Origin: Dendrolimus kikuchii
Taxonomy: Eukaryota; Arthropoda; Insecta; Lepidoptera; Lasiocampidae
Assembly: GCA_019925095.2 (NCBI GenBank)
Contig: CM034397.1
Coordinates: 1,324,001 to 1,388,000 of the forward strand
Direction: 5' to 3'
DNA: 64,000 bases
The notes under the pieces are model-generated. The model was given only the letters and a program-made list of their open reading frames with translations. It was not told the DNA's origin and made no database searches. A program made the position numbers and the translations under genes. The first letter of the stretch is position 1; each line of letters starts with the position of its first letter. Of this stretch, positions 42,901 through 48,929 are shown piece after piece.

Positions 42901-45480
42901 AAACGATGACCAAGCGCTGCGTGGTCAGCACTTTTGTAGGCAAACGCGGGCCGGGCGATTGCCTAACTCGCGTTGGGCACTTTTTGATAGGGTAAAATCT
43001 TATGGGTTCACCGACATACTTATACCAGTATATCTGTAGCTATACAGCTGACGTCTTGTGCAACATTAGTGCTGTGTATATGTTATAAGTGAAATTGAAT
43101 AGATTTGGTGAAAAGTTCAATGTGTATATACTGTACATACATAACTTCATGCCAGTTCCCTTGCGGGGTAGGCACGAACAACAGAGGGCCATTTAGGCTT
43201 ATTCTTACACACCTCACTTGCTTCTTTGACATTCATAACTCTTGCCATGCACGCTCGTCTGTTCTTAAGGCTCCTGACATCACCTTCTGCTAGTACACGA
43301 TCAATTTGATCATGGAAGGTGTGTCGTGGCCTTCCACGACTTCTGCATCCATCCACTTTTGCATTGTATATCTGTTTAGCCATTCTTTCCACATGCCCGA
43401 ACCACCGGAGCATTCCTTTCCTTACCTTCACCCCGACAATCTCTTTCAGACAAACTCTCTTTCTTACTTCGGTATTACGAACGTGGTCCGCGAGCATCAC
43501 TCCGCAGATTTTGCGCAGTGCTCGCATCTCGACCGCGTTTACTCTACTTTCATGCTCTCTCTTCCATACCCAACTCTCGCTTCCATACGTGAGCGTAGGT
43601 ACCAGCACCGAGTTGTGTATGGCAAGCTGGGCCGGGCCTTCTGGTTGAGGTTCTTAGCGCCTAGAAGATATACTGTGTATATACTGTCCATTGTTGAAAT
43701 AGTGTTTTAATTCAAACATTATGAAATTTCAAATTTTAATATTAAATAATGACTGCCCGCCGGCCTTGCACATCGTATATGCGCGCGCAGTACTTGATCA
43801 TTATTTTGCTGCGATGTTATTTTAAAACTGCGATATCTCCTAAGATATTAATTGAAATTGAATGATGTAAATGGCAATTTTGTTTTAAATTAAATGCTTG
43901 TGATGAATAACGTATTTATTTGGATAAGGATTAATATCATGTTTATAAAAACACCTACGCAAATAATGCATTATTTTAGAACAAATTTGGTTAGCATAAA
44001 AAAGGTTATAGTGAGCCAACCTTAAAAGATAGATTTTTTTTAGAACTTTTAAAGGGGAATAATTCTGTCACACATGATTTTTGCGAAACTTTAACCGTTT
44101 AGCAGCTGAAGCTTTCAAAAGGAAAAAAAACCCGATTTTGAAACATTCTTCATTGGTGCTCCGCTCCTATTGGTCTTAGCGTGATGATATACAGCCTAAG
44201 AGGAGTGGAATAATTCAAGTGTTAACTCAAAAGCGTTACATGTTTTTATTATACAATTATGAACTTTAATGCAATGAAATAAGACCTAAAATAATATCCA
44301 TTAGTGCATGCAGTTCAGTCGTCAATTACAGCAGACAGGCTGAGGCCAACCAGATGGGAAGTGGTTACCCAGAGAGAACTTAAACTTAGCAATTGATGCC
44401 GGAACAGAACTTAAGATTATTATGGCGGCATACTCTAGAATCTAGACCATGCTATTACTATCTTGTGTAAATCGTCGGACAATATCGTCTCAACAAGCCG
44501 CTCTCTTATAACAAACTACTCTCTTACAACAAGCCGCTCTTTTATAACAAACCACTCTCTTACAATAAGCCGCTCTCTTACTACAGGTCGCTCTCTTACA
44601 ATAAGCCGCTCTCTTACAAAAGCTGCTCTCTTACAACAAGCCGTTCTCTTACAACATGACACTCTCTTACAACAAACCGCTCCCTTACATCAAGCCACTC
44701 TCTTATAACAAGTCGCTCTCTTATAACAAACCACTCTCTCACAACAAACCGCTCTCTCACAACAAACCGCTCTCTTACAACAGGCCGCTCTCTTACAACA
44801 GGCCGCTCTCTTACAACAGGCCGCTCTCTTACAACAGGCCGCTCTCTTACAACAAGCCACTCTCTTACAACAAGCCACTCTCTTACAACAAGCCACTCTC
44901 TTACAACAAGCCGCTCTCTTACAACAAGCCGCTCTCTTACAACAAAACACTCTCACAACAAACCGCTCTCTTACAACAGGCCGCTCTCTTATAACAAGCC
45001 ACTCTCTTACAACAAGACCCTCTCTTACAACAAGCCCCTCTTTTACAACAAGCCACTCAGTTGTAAACGCATTCTTCTCAGTGACAACTTTTATGTACTA
45101 GACGAATCAAACAAATTGAATTCAATTTGGTTTAAGGACACAACTGAAATGACTCGACGGTACTCAATGACATTGAATGATTCAAGTTTATTTTTATATG
45201 GATCACTGGTTGATTCATGCAAATCGAAAGAGAAAAATGACCTGTTTAATATCGGCTTACCAACAGATAGCTACGTAATAGACGTTTTCTCATACAAAAA
45301 CTGTACCGGCCAACCACCTGCAGCTGGTCTGATAGACCATTAGGCGTTGCGGATTTTAATTAACTTCCTAAGTGTATTGTAGATTTTAAGATGATTGGTT
45401 ATTTGAACTTGTTTGTCATTTTTCAGTATGAGCTTGAAGACAGGTGTGACGAGTTCACAGACGGCTCGGACGGCAACTAG
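25831..45480 (+). CDS. SPARC: SPARC (osteonectin / BM-40), complete coding region in eight exons
   Basis: Secreted calcium-binding glycoprotein of the extracellular matrix; in the known family it binds collagen (type IV in basal laminae) and is needed for basement-membrane assembly. Coding exons are 25831-25893, 28609-28755, 32638-32719, 35046-35161, 36558-36704, 37697-37899, 41845-41992 and 45427-45480; every junction is GT/AG and phases agree, giving 960 nt and 319 residues (the Drosophila protein is about 300). Order: signal peptide (1-19), acidic/low-complexity N-terminal region (20-97), Cys-rich follistatin-like domain (98-185), helical EC domain (186-302) with two EF-hands, short tail. 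The second EF-hand loop is canonical (D282 to E293) and flanked by the Cys pair C281/C297; the first (about D247-E259) has the one-residue insertion typical of SPARC. An N-E-T glycosylation sequon lies near residue 141. An acceptor at 25821 just before the start implies an unseen 5' UTR exon upstream. Introns are packed with transposons. Confidence 0.95.
25990..26870 (-). repeat. Dispersed repeat split by element X, SPARC intron 1
   Basis: Inverted relative of 4941-5390: ACTCGAGTTCCGTACCC (left), then after element X the blocks ATGTAGAGTGTATCTGTTACATG and CTAGTGCCACGTGTG. Useful as empty-site evidence for element X. Confidence 0.6.
26042..26583 (+). mobile_element. Long-inverted-repeat element X, copy 2 (542 bp, 9-bp target duplication), SPARC intron 1
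   Basis: Same ends and same right-hand tail as copy 1; the duplication TTTCTAGAT is at 26033-26041 and 26584-26592. Both inverted repeats (about 115 bp) are intact. The core is in the opposite orientation to copy 1. It is inserted into a repeat whose uninterrupted relative (4941-5390, inverted) shows the empty site. Confidence 0.78.
26925..27237 (-). repeat. Repeat A copy 10, 313 bp, 11-bp target duplication, SPARC intron 1
   Basis: ATTTATATACT occurs at 26914-26924 and 27238-27248, bracketing a full-length copy with the A-tail on the minus strand. This gives the best-defined boundaries of the family here. Confidence 0.85.
27448..27690 (-). repeat. Repeat A copy 11 with two deletions, SPARC intron 1
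   Basis: Missing about 50 bp after the 5' end and about 25 bp near the 3' end; A-rich tail at 27674-27692. Confidence 0.75.
28316..28500 (+). repeat. LINE-type 3' tail, SPARC intron 1
   Basis: TTTCTTGCCGCTTCTTCTCC block, then TTCCAGTGGAACTTATTGTG-type sequence and a terminal AATAAAAACTTTTGAATTTGAA. The first block resembles the core of element X. It ends about 110 bp before SPARC exon 2. Confidence 0.5.
28609..28755 (+). CDS. SPARC: SPARC coding exon 2 (basic-to-acidic N-terminal region)
   Basis: Exactly 49 codons lie between an acceptor (cttatag, ending 28608) and a donor (gtaacc at 28756). It is phase 0 at both ends, matching the phase-0 donor of exon 1 and phase-0 acceptor of exon 3. The product starts with a run of Lys/Arg/His, passes a Thr run, and ends in an acidic stretch (R-E-D-T-E-A-E-H-L-E) that fits domain I of SPARC. 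An in-frame TAG sits just upstream and there is no internal start, so the exon is recognisable only by splice phase and composition. The acceptor tract is weak; its exact start is the least certain border in the gene. Confidence 0.72.
28908..29225 (-). repeat. Repeat A copy 12 (near full length), SPARC intron 2
   Basis: T-run at 28897-28920 and CTCCGTTCCTGCACGG at right. A short divergent relative of its tail part precedes it at about 28800-28880. Confidence 0.8.
29290..29530 (+). pseudogene. mariner-type transposase, C-terminal remnant
   Basis: The open frame begins M-H-P-P-Y-S-P-D-L-A-P-S-D-F-Y-L-F, the region holding the third catalytic Asp of mariner transposases, and runs to R-W-Q-K-V-I-Q-Q-N-G-S-Y-I before a stop at about 29527. 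Only the last ~76 of roughly 345 residues remain, so it is inactive. The sequence to about 29610 is probably its 3' untranslated end; the upstream part is missing and repeat A lies 65 bp to the left. Confidence 0.85.
29985..30340 (-). repeat. Repeat C copy 3, SPARC intron 2
   Basis: T-run at 29988-29999, then the same sequence as 15190-15436 and a further ~90 bp (GCCCCGGGAAAGGCAAAC...) that also occurs, inverted, at 2810-2920. Confidence 0.7.
30590..30748 (-). mobile_element. Helitron-like end fragment, SPARC intron 2
   Basis: Matches 33360-33510: GGTCTTAGCGTGATGATATATAG to CAAACTCTTCAGCTTTATAATATTAG. The 3' CTAG end is not present. Confidence 0.5.
30960..31800 (+). mobile_element. LINE 3' fragment (RT C-terminal end and A-tail), split by solo LTR
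   Basis: Translated fragments contain L-G-H-R-R-R-V-A-G-L-S-V-F and, after one disruption, Y-I-V-D-I-P-L-V-R-T-N-R-F, both typical of the end of non-LTR polymerase proteins. After the solo LTR the same protein resumes as V-F-K-S-R-L-N-R-Y-L-L, then a 3' UTR and an A-run at 31791-31801. A second copy of only the tail is at about 5970-6093. Confidence 0.7.
31194..31659. mobile_element. Solo LTR, copy 2 (466 bp, ATAT target duplication), in SPARC intron 2
   Basis: Begins TGTTAC, ends GTAACA, flanked by ATAT (31190-31193 and 31660-31663). It is inserted inside the 3' coding part of a LINE: the LINE reading frame stops at the left flank and resumes at the right flank. Confidence 0.85.
31853..32462. 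mobile_element. GC-rich element with CGGAGACGCGG terminal inverted repeats, SPARC intron 2
   Basis: Left CGGAGACGCGGGGCGTCGCA and right inverse (ending 32462) match over about 28 bp with few differences. The interior is unusually CpG-rich for this locus. Open frames occur on both strands but none resembles a transposase I recognise. It ends 175 bp before SPARC exon 3. Target duplication not clear. Confidence 0.6.
32638..32719 (+). CDS. SPARC: SPARC coding exon 3
   Basis: Acceptor gatgcag, donor gtaact, 82 nt, ending in phase 1 after a Glu codon. It encodes a Glu/Asp/Ser-rich linker ending in D-N-D-V-F-L-E; the split codon is completed as Asp by the next exon, joining directly to D-P-C at the start of the follistatin-like domain. 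Confidence 0.88.
32780..33612. mobile_element. hAT-like element, 8-bp target duplication, SPARC intron 3
   Basis: GGCTAGCG flanks both sides (32772-32779 and 33613-33620). Ends are CAGGAGTG and, inverted, TAGGGATG, resembling hAT termini. Subterminal regions are full of ATATCGAT palindromes at both ends. No transposase. A Helitron (33325-about 33510) is nested inside. Confidence 0.75.
33325..33512 (-). mobile_element. Helitron nested in the hAT-like element
   Basis: Plus-strand A|CTAG at 33324-33328 gives a minus-strand CTAG|T 3' end after CGCGGACGAAGTCGCGGG. The far end matches 6453-6546 and 30600-30745. The flanking ATATCG palindromes belong to the host element. Confidence 0.65.
33915..33995. 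repeat. Inverted repeat with (TA)n loop
   Basis: CCACGGACATTATGCT (33915-33930) and its exact inverse (33980-33995) are separated by a TA microsatellite and a short spacer; a second TA run follows at 33996-34022. Confidence 0.75.
34023..34935 (+). mobile_element. Possible solo LTR-like sequence, SPARC intron 3
   Basis: Begins TGTAGGAACC after a TA repeat. It has a TATAAATA box (about 34290), repeated ACCGGATGT / GGAAGTT blocks (34075-34190) and AATAAA at about 34895. This layout suggests a U3-R-U5 unit, but no second copy or target duplication was found. Confidence 0.35.
35046..35161 (+). CDS. SPARC: SPARC coding exon 4 (follistatin-like module, first half)
   Basis: Acceptor tgtatag, donor gtaaat, 116 nt. 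It encodes the Cys pattern D-P-C-x4-C-x5-C-x8-C-x-C-x3-C, the EGF-like beta hairpin of the follistatin module, which is strongly conserved in SPARC proteins. Confidence 0.93.
35300..35480 (+). repeat. Repeat E copy (uninterrupted), SPARC intron 4
   Basis: Contains TTTTGTGACGTCACATTT (35380-35397) next to TTTAAGCTTTAAAACATGA (35408-35426), the order that other copies show split by insertions. Confidence 0.6.
35973..36513. mobile_element. hAT-like MITE rich in GTTAA motifs, SPARC intron 4
   Basis: Ends AGCTGGGCA (35974) and its inverse TGCCCAGCT (about 36502-36510), flanked by near-identical TAACTTACA / TAACTTATA. The interior has many TTAACG/CGTTAA motifs in both orientations, making extensive self-complementarity. 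It ends about 45 bp before SPARC exon 5. Confidence 0.6.
36558..36704 (+). CDS. SPARC: SPARC coding exon 5 (follistatin-like module, second half)
   Basis: Acceptor gcgttag, donor gtaaga, 49 codons, phase 0 at both ends. It carries the Kazal-like half: V-C-T-N-H-N-E-T-W, then C-E-V-Y-R-Q-R-C-L-C and the final Cys before the EC domain. N-E-T is a glycosylation sequon. Confidence 0.94.
37081..37312. repeat. Long inverted repeat (arms about 94 bp), SPARC intron 5
   Basis: ATCGAAATGTGTGCTGGGAC at 37081 and its inverse ending 37312; the outer ~50 bp of the arms are almost perfect (one 2-bp gap), with AAGTGAAACTTCAACGGAC as the conserved block. Part of a longer insertion starting near 36821. Confidence 0.8.
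37367..37562 (+). mobile_element. (TATG)n-ended LINE copy 6, about 195 bp, in SPARC intron 5
   Basis: Last ~180 bp of the family plus a TATG-type repeat, inserted into a Helitron-like sequence just upstream of SPARC exon 6. The related Helitron at 1289-1620 lacks it. No clear target duplication. Confidence 0.75.
37697..37899 (+). CDS. SPARC: SPARC coding exon 6 (EC-domain helices, first EF-hand start)
   Basis: Acceptor ctgcgcag, donor gtgagt, 203 nt ending in phase 2. It encodes the amphipathic helices of the EC domain (D-F-P-R-R-M-R-D-W-L-F-N) and the start of EF-hand 1 (W-C-D-L-D-A-H-D-N-D). It is markedly more GC-rich than the surrounding intron sequence. Confidence 0.95.
37985..38224 (-). 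mobile_element. (TATG)n-ended LINE copy 7, about 240 bp, in SPARC intron 6
   Basis: Minus-strand copy with the same C-terminal coding and 3' end (cataca repeats at 37987-38000). It lies 90 bp downstream of SPARC exon 6, opposite in orientation to the gene. Confidence 0.8.
38575..39130 (+). mobile_element. LINE H 3' end with C-terminal coding segment, SPARC intron 6
   Basis: From about 38578 the frame gives A-L-L-E-P-N-G-I-S-R-D-D-G-R-R-P-D-G, then L-V-W-D-A-T-C-V-D-T-L-A and F-V-P-F-A-V-E-T-L-G-P-W-G before a stop at 38892. This conserved domain is at the C-terminus of a family of non-LTR polymerases. The 3' UTR matches the split copy at 15100-15850. 5'-truncated. Confidence 0.7.
40147..40193 (+). 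repeat. tRNA-derived SINE head fragment
   Basis: ACGGCCTCTGTGGTTGAGCG matches the start of the SINE at 57182-57417, including the A-box-like region. It stops abruptly where the next repeat begins. Confidence 0.65.
40194..40410 (-). repeat. Dispersed repeat G copy 1
   Basis: AGAAAAAACGTTTATTTGGTC to CTGTTATTTATATTTATATA; a second copy is at 58858-59045. On the minus strand the terminal TAAACG...TTTCTTTC looks like a retroposon 3' end. Confidence 0.65.
41153..41245. repeat. TA microsatellite and poly-T tract
   Basis: (TA)n at 41153-41174 and 27 or so T at 41218-41244; the T tract is the A-tail of the repeat B copy that follows. Confidence 0.85.
41245..41640 (-). repeat. Repeat B copy 3 (divergent), SPARC intron 6
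   Basis: The first half (GGGATTCGCCAGGTCGGG, TAGGGATACCCACTAAAACC) matches copies 1 and 2; the second half is a different GC-rich sequence (GGACGGACGGCGGCCGG). Ends 205 bp before SPARC exon 7. Confidence 0.65.
41845..41992 (+). CDS. SPARC: SPARC coding exon 7 (EF-hands)
   Basis: Acceptor attcgggcag, donor gtaacg, 148 nt; its first base completes the split Arg codon. It contains the end of EF-hand 1 (S-V-S-R-H-E-L) and the full canonical EF-hand 2 loop D-A-D-N-D-H-R-I-T-L-A-E with flanking Cys, which in the family form a disulphide that stabilises the hand. Confidence 0.95.
42235..42880 (-). mobile_element. LINE J 3' end, longest copy, SPARC intron 7
   Basis: On the minus strand a frame of about 156 residues ends near 42393: S-C-I-R-L-G-P type segment, C-x-C pair, H-H-G-L-S-C, then R-D-D-G-R-R-P-D-G and L-V-W-D-A-S-C. 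Followed by a 3' UTR with the TAGTTCTAGACCGC block shared with 5470-5500. Confidence 0.72.
43135..43673 (-). mobile_element. (TATG)n-ended LINE copy 8, 539 bp, 14-bp target duplication, in SPARC intron 7
   Basis: The longest copy here. The duplication TGTGTATATACTGT is at 43121-43134 and 43674-43687. On the minus strand a frame of about 153 residues (T-L-T-Y-G-S-E-S-W-V-W to P-A-R-E-L-A) is open, implying a young insertion. Confidence 0.88.
43690..44480. other. Unassigned intron sequence with degraded repeats, SPARC intron 7
   Basis: AT-rich. A Helitron-type fragment (GGTCTTAGCGTGATGATATA, about 44170) and a degraded repeat A relative (44330-44450, with GCCGGAACAGAACTTAAG) are recognisable; nothing else. 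Confidence 0.4.
44487..45056. repeat. 18-bp minisatellite (CTCTTACAACAAGCCGCT)n, SPARC intron 7
   Basis: About 31 tandem units of 18 bp, with AAGCC/AGGCC/AAACC variants grouped into blocks. Because the unit is a multiple of 3, long frames exist on both strands (repeating S-Y-N-K-P-L or C-C-K-R-A-A); these are artefacts. It ends 370 bp before the last SPARC exon. Confidence 0.93.
45427..45480 (+). CDS. SPARC: SPARC terminal coding exon 8
   Basis: Acceptor atttttcag; 17 codons then TAG. It encodes a Y-E-L-E-D-R-C-D tail rich in Asp and ends G-S-D-G-N. The 3' UTR follows; AATAAA signals occur at about 45795 and 45947, the latter followed by a GT-rich stretch. Confidence 0.85.
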   Translation, partial: YELEDRCDEFTDGSDGN

Positions 45481-45990
45481 AAGCCCTGCATCCAGCGACT
45501 CGCAGCACTGCCATTAAATGAATATCAAAAAATACTTAATTCTTTAGTCAAGTTCGTAGTTATGATTAAAAATAAGTATAGTTTTAGTTTGAAACTCCTG
45601 ACGATTCCTACAAGTGTTTTGAATTTAATAAAAAAATATGTGGTCTCTGTACGAATGCCATTTGTAAATTATGGCGCCAAATATGTTTCTTTACTCACAG
45701 AAAATTATTTTTTTATCATATTTCTTACAGATATTTTCTTGCTACTAGGTATGCTTTATGTCTTATTTACAAGATAATTTTACTATGTTACGTGAATAAA
45801 AAAATATAGCAATGAAGGGCAAAGAATAATCTACAGATAGTTTTATAGAACTTGAGCTGCCTCAAGCGATGATGATTTTGATAGTTTCAAAGTTTTACTG
45901 TAAATAGTAATCTGTGATGATGCTGCCAAAAGTTCATATTTTTCCAAATAAATTTCAATTTGTAATACTAATGTTGTTTCATTTTCACGA
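45481..45990 (+). other. SPARC: SPARC 3' UTR and probable polyadenylation region
   Basis: AT-rich sequence after the SPARC stop. Two AATAAA hexamers are visible (gtgaataaaa near 45793 and ccaaataaat near 45945). The second is followed within about 25 nt by a T/G-rich run, as expected for a cleavage site. The 3' end is inferred, not proven. Confidence 0.5.
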
Positions 45991-47130
45991 TCACTTATCA
46001 TGACTTTAGTTCGAGATGGTATTGCGCGGCAAAATATATTTTTCGGTTATAAACAGTCACTTTCTACGTTATATTACAAGAACTACTCGTAATGTTAGTA
46101 CTTTTAACTATAATAATAATTGTAATAAAGTGTAGATAATTTGAGATTACTCAGACTATAATATTATTCCCGCCCAGCATAATAATATTATAATCATAAG
46201 AGCGTGGACCTCGTAAGTAGATTGAAAATCACTGTTTAGCTCATTACTATAAAGTTTTGAATTTATTCTACTCCGCGGCGTGGACTCTTAATAAGTTCAA
46301 AAAATTTTCTTATAATTTTAAACACCAATTTAGAATCTACAATTCTTCATTTACATATTAGAATTTTGAACTACATCTGTTATATTAATGTACTCTGTGA
46401 TCTACATATTGTAATATTATTTCATAAGGTTCCGTACCATCCAGCCAAACAAAAACTAACGAACTATGTTTGACGTTGATTACTACAACATGTTGGTTGG
46501 TGTTTGAAAGTACGTCCAAATGAGTTTAGTGGCTTCAAGAAACGATCATTAGATTTTGGTGCGGCGGCGCTGGGTTTAGCGAGAAGCGTACTGTGTCAAT
46601 TTTGCGGGAAAAGAAGTGTGGGACAATTTGGACGGGAATTTGAGAATGAGCACGCACTTACCTGGTTAATGGGAATGAAATACAGCTGCTCCTCTGCTCC
46701 TCAGTCCACTTCACTTTATTTGTTATAATATGGTTTAACGTACTTAATTTTATGTGTATGTATTTGTAGTAATTTATATTATACATGTTTATTATATTTT
46801 ACGATTATGATGCGGAGCGGGTTATTTTTATAATAATACACACATTTATGAGTTGCGGGCGCGGTATATTTTATGGTATTTTATTTATTTACAATATGCG
46901 GGGCGATTTAATTTAATTCATTGTCAAAATCCAGTAAAGTTGCAAGGGGCCATCCATAAATTATGATTGATTGGCCTTCGAAGATTTTAAAAGTCTATTA
47001 AATGCAGTTGGAACTGAGCTATTGCAGAAAAAGAAAGATAAGCTACTTATAACTTAAAGATTTTTGTAATCTGACGACTCATTTTTAAATTATTTTTACA
47101 AGTTATTCACTTGGGACCCACAAATTTGTA
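45990..47130. other. Intergenic AT-rich sequence
   Basis: No supported gene. One short open frame (46504-46728) has no recognisable motif. A fragment GGGGCCATCCATAAATTA (46947) is the terminus of repeat E. Confidence 0.5.
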
Positions 47131-47132
47131 TT

Positions 47133-47247
47133 ATACATACATACATGACTTCACGCCAGTTCCCTTGCGGGGTAGGCACGAACAACAGAGCGCCATTTAG
47201 GCTTATTCTTACACACCTCACTTGCTTCTTTGACATTCATAACTCTC
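47133..47247 (-). mobile_element. (TATG)n-ended LINE copy 9, about 115 bp
   Basis: Minus-strand terminal fragment ending at 47247, immediately before the perfect palindrome at 47268-47390. Very similar in extent to copy 1. Confidence 0.75.
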
Positions 47248-47267
47248 AAAACATTTTATAAGAAGAG

Positions 47268-47390
47268 ACAAAACATTTTATAAGAAGAGGCTGTTGATAA
47301 AGAAAAAAGAAATATAATAATGAAATTTGTATTATCATTATTATATTTCTTTTTTCTTTATCAACAGCCTCTTCTTATAAAATGTTTTGT
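47268..47390. repeat. Perfect palindrome, 56-bp arms, 11-bp loop
   Basis: 47268-47323 is the exact reverse complement of 47335-47390. The first 20 bp of the arm (AAAACATTTTATAAGAAGAG) also occur as a direct repeat just upstream at 47248-47267. No mismatch in the arms. Confidence 0.95.
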
Positions 47391-47869
47391 TTTGATCCAG
47401 AAAACATTTTTGTTTTTAAACTACTAAATTTGCGCAATTGTCTGCTAGCCTCCGGCAACGCCCACTTCGCCCATCTACTCTAGGATTACAGTATATAAAA
47501 GTACTGTGACTCCAAGTTCGATCGAATGGATCGATTGCTCTGATGATAGCACCACCCAATAGGTTGTCTAACGTCACTAATAAACAAGGCCAACGAAACC
47601 CATAGTTTGGTGTTCATTTGGTCGGTCTGTACGCGTTATAATACGCCCTTAATCACCATAGAAACCGTTGTAGGATAAGTGAATGCATAGAAAACGAATT
47701 GAGGTTATCGAGTATTCTCAAAAAGGGATGAGTTTGAAAAAATATGGTCTATATTAACTAAAAAAAATATTTTCTGCTTTTATTGGTGTACTTAGGAATT
47801 AATTATTAGGTAACTATTTTAAATGACCTACGAAAGGGCGCCATAACGACGGTAGCCATTTTGTGACGT

Positions 47870-48125
47870 TAAAGGTGCCTAGACATGGTGACGGACGCGT
47901 CCGAAAAATGTGTACACCAGAACCGTAAAGGTGTGTGCATATTATAAGTCGCGGCTGATAGACGCAGCTGAGGGGTGTGGCTTATGACCTAGATAAGGAA
48001 AGTCATTGAAGTGTGCTCATTATAAGTCGTAAGTCGCGGACGTGACTGAATGAGTGTTCGGACGTCCTTAAGTAATCTGGAGAGTTACGGTTCTGACTAC
48101 AAGGTGTCTTGAACCACAGCAAACT
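47870..48125 (+). repeat. Dispersed repeat K copy 1
   Basis: Shares several blocks with 49498-49700: GACGCAGCTGAGGGGTGTGG, GAAGTGTGCTCATTATAAG and TAAGTCGCGGACGTGAC. Probably a MITE-type sequence; ends not resolved. Confidence 0.55.
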
Positions 48126-48179
48126 AAATAATTTCAGTGTTGCAAACTCTCGTTATAGAAACGCGATACATATGTCAAG

Positions 48180-48315
48180 TCCTAAAAGGCCCAAGTTTTT
48201 GGCGGGAACTCAAAAGTGATGTTGTATTGTGGAATTTTAATTTATAAAATTGGTAAAATGAACAACAGTTGTGAGATATTTATAGTTTTTGAGTACCAGT
48301 AGACTAAAGGATAAT
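48180..48315 (+). repeat. Repeat D copy 3 (fragment)
   Basis: GTTTTTGGCGGGAACTCAAAAG to TTGATAGTTTTTGAGTA-type sequence, as in copies 2 and 4. Confidence 0.5.
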
Positions 48316-48929
48316 AAAAGAAAACGCAATCGATTTTGTATTTCTTTTAATTGTTGATTTATATAAGATTACTTAATATTTTAAAGAAAGAAAAATAAAA
48401 CCTTTGATCACGTAATATAAAAAGCATACCAAAGCGCAAGAAGCAAAAAAAGCGCTTGACGTTATAATTTTTAGGGGCATTTTTTTCTAATTTGGTGCTG
48501 AAAAAAAAACTCTTATTCCATTTTATTTCGTAATAATAAGAGACAGAAATTTATGTGGATATACTGACAATATTTTTAGCGTCAAATTCGAATTTCTGCT
48601 TAGTTGAATTTCGATATATTAAAACTTTAACACACGCAAATAATTATAAACTTAACAATATACCAGATTTTAGTAATACTATCTAGATAATACCTCAAAC
48701 CAAAATCTCAAAATCTGTGGTACTTAGTGTCCAACCAATTTAACCAATTTAAACCAGCAGACCCCAAAAAGACAGCCCCTAGAATATTTGTCTGCCTGTG
48801 TGTCTCTCCGAACAGAAAAGATCCAAATGTAATCTGACACTGAACCAGCTCACATCCCTGGCCAACATACAGGAAATTTCGCATCTCAACAAATAGCACC
48901 GCTTCCTTGGAATAGACCACCAAAGCGCA

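Noticed and set aside
44463..44994. Long S-Y-N-K-P-L and C-C-K-R-A-A repeat frames
   Set aside because: Artefact of the 18-bp minisatellite, whose unit length is a multiple of three.
44487..45056. Possible CRISPR array
   Set aside because: Contiguous 18-bp units with no unique spacers, in a eukaryotic intron.
45116..45343. 75-residue + frame just upstream of SPARC exon 8
   Set aside because: Lies wholly inside SPARC intron 7, shows no recognisable motif, and is not bordered by phase-compatible splice sites that would fit the gene. Composition is not clearly coding.
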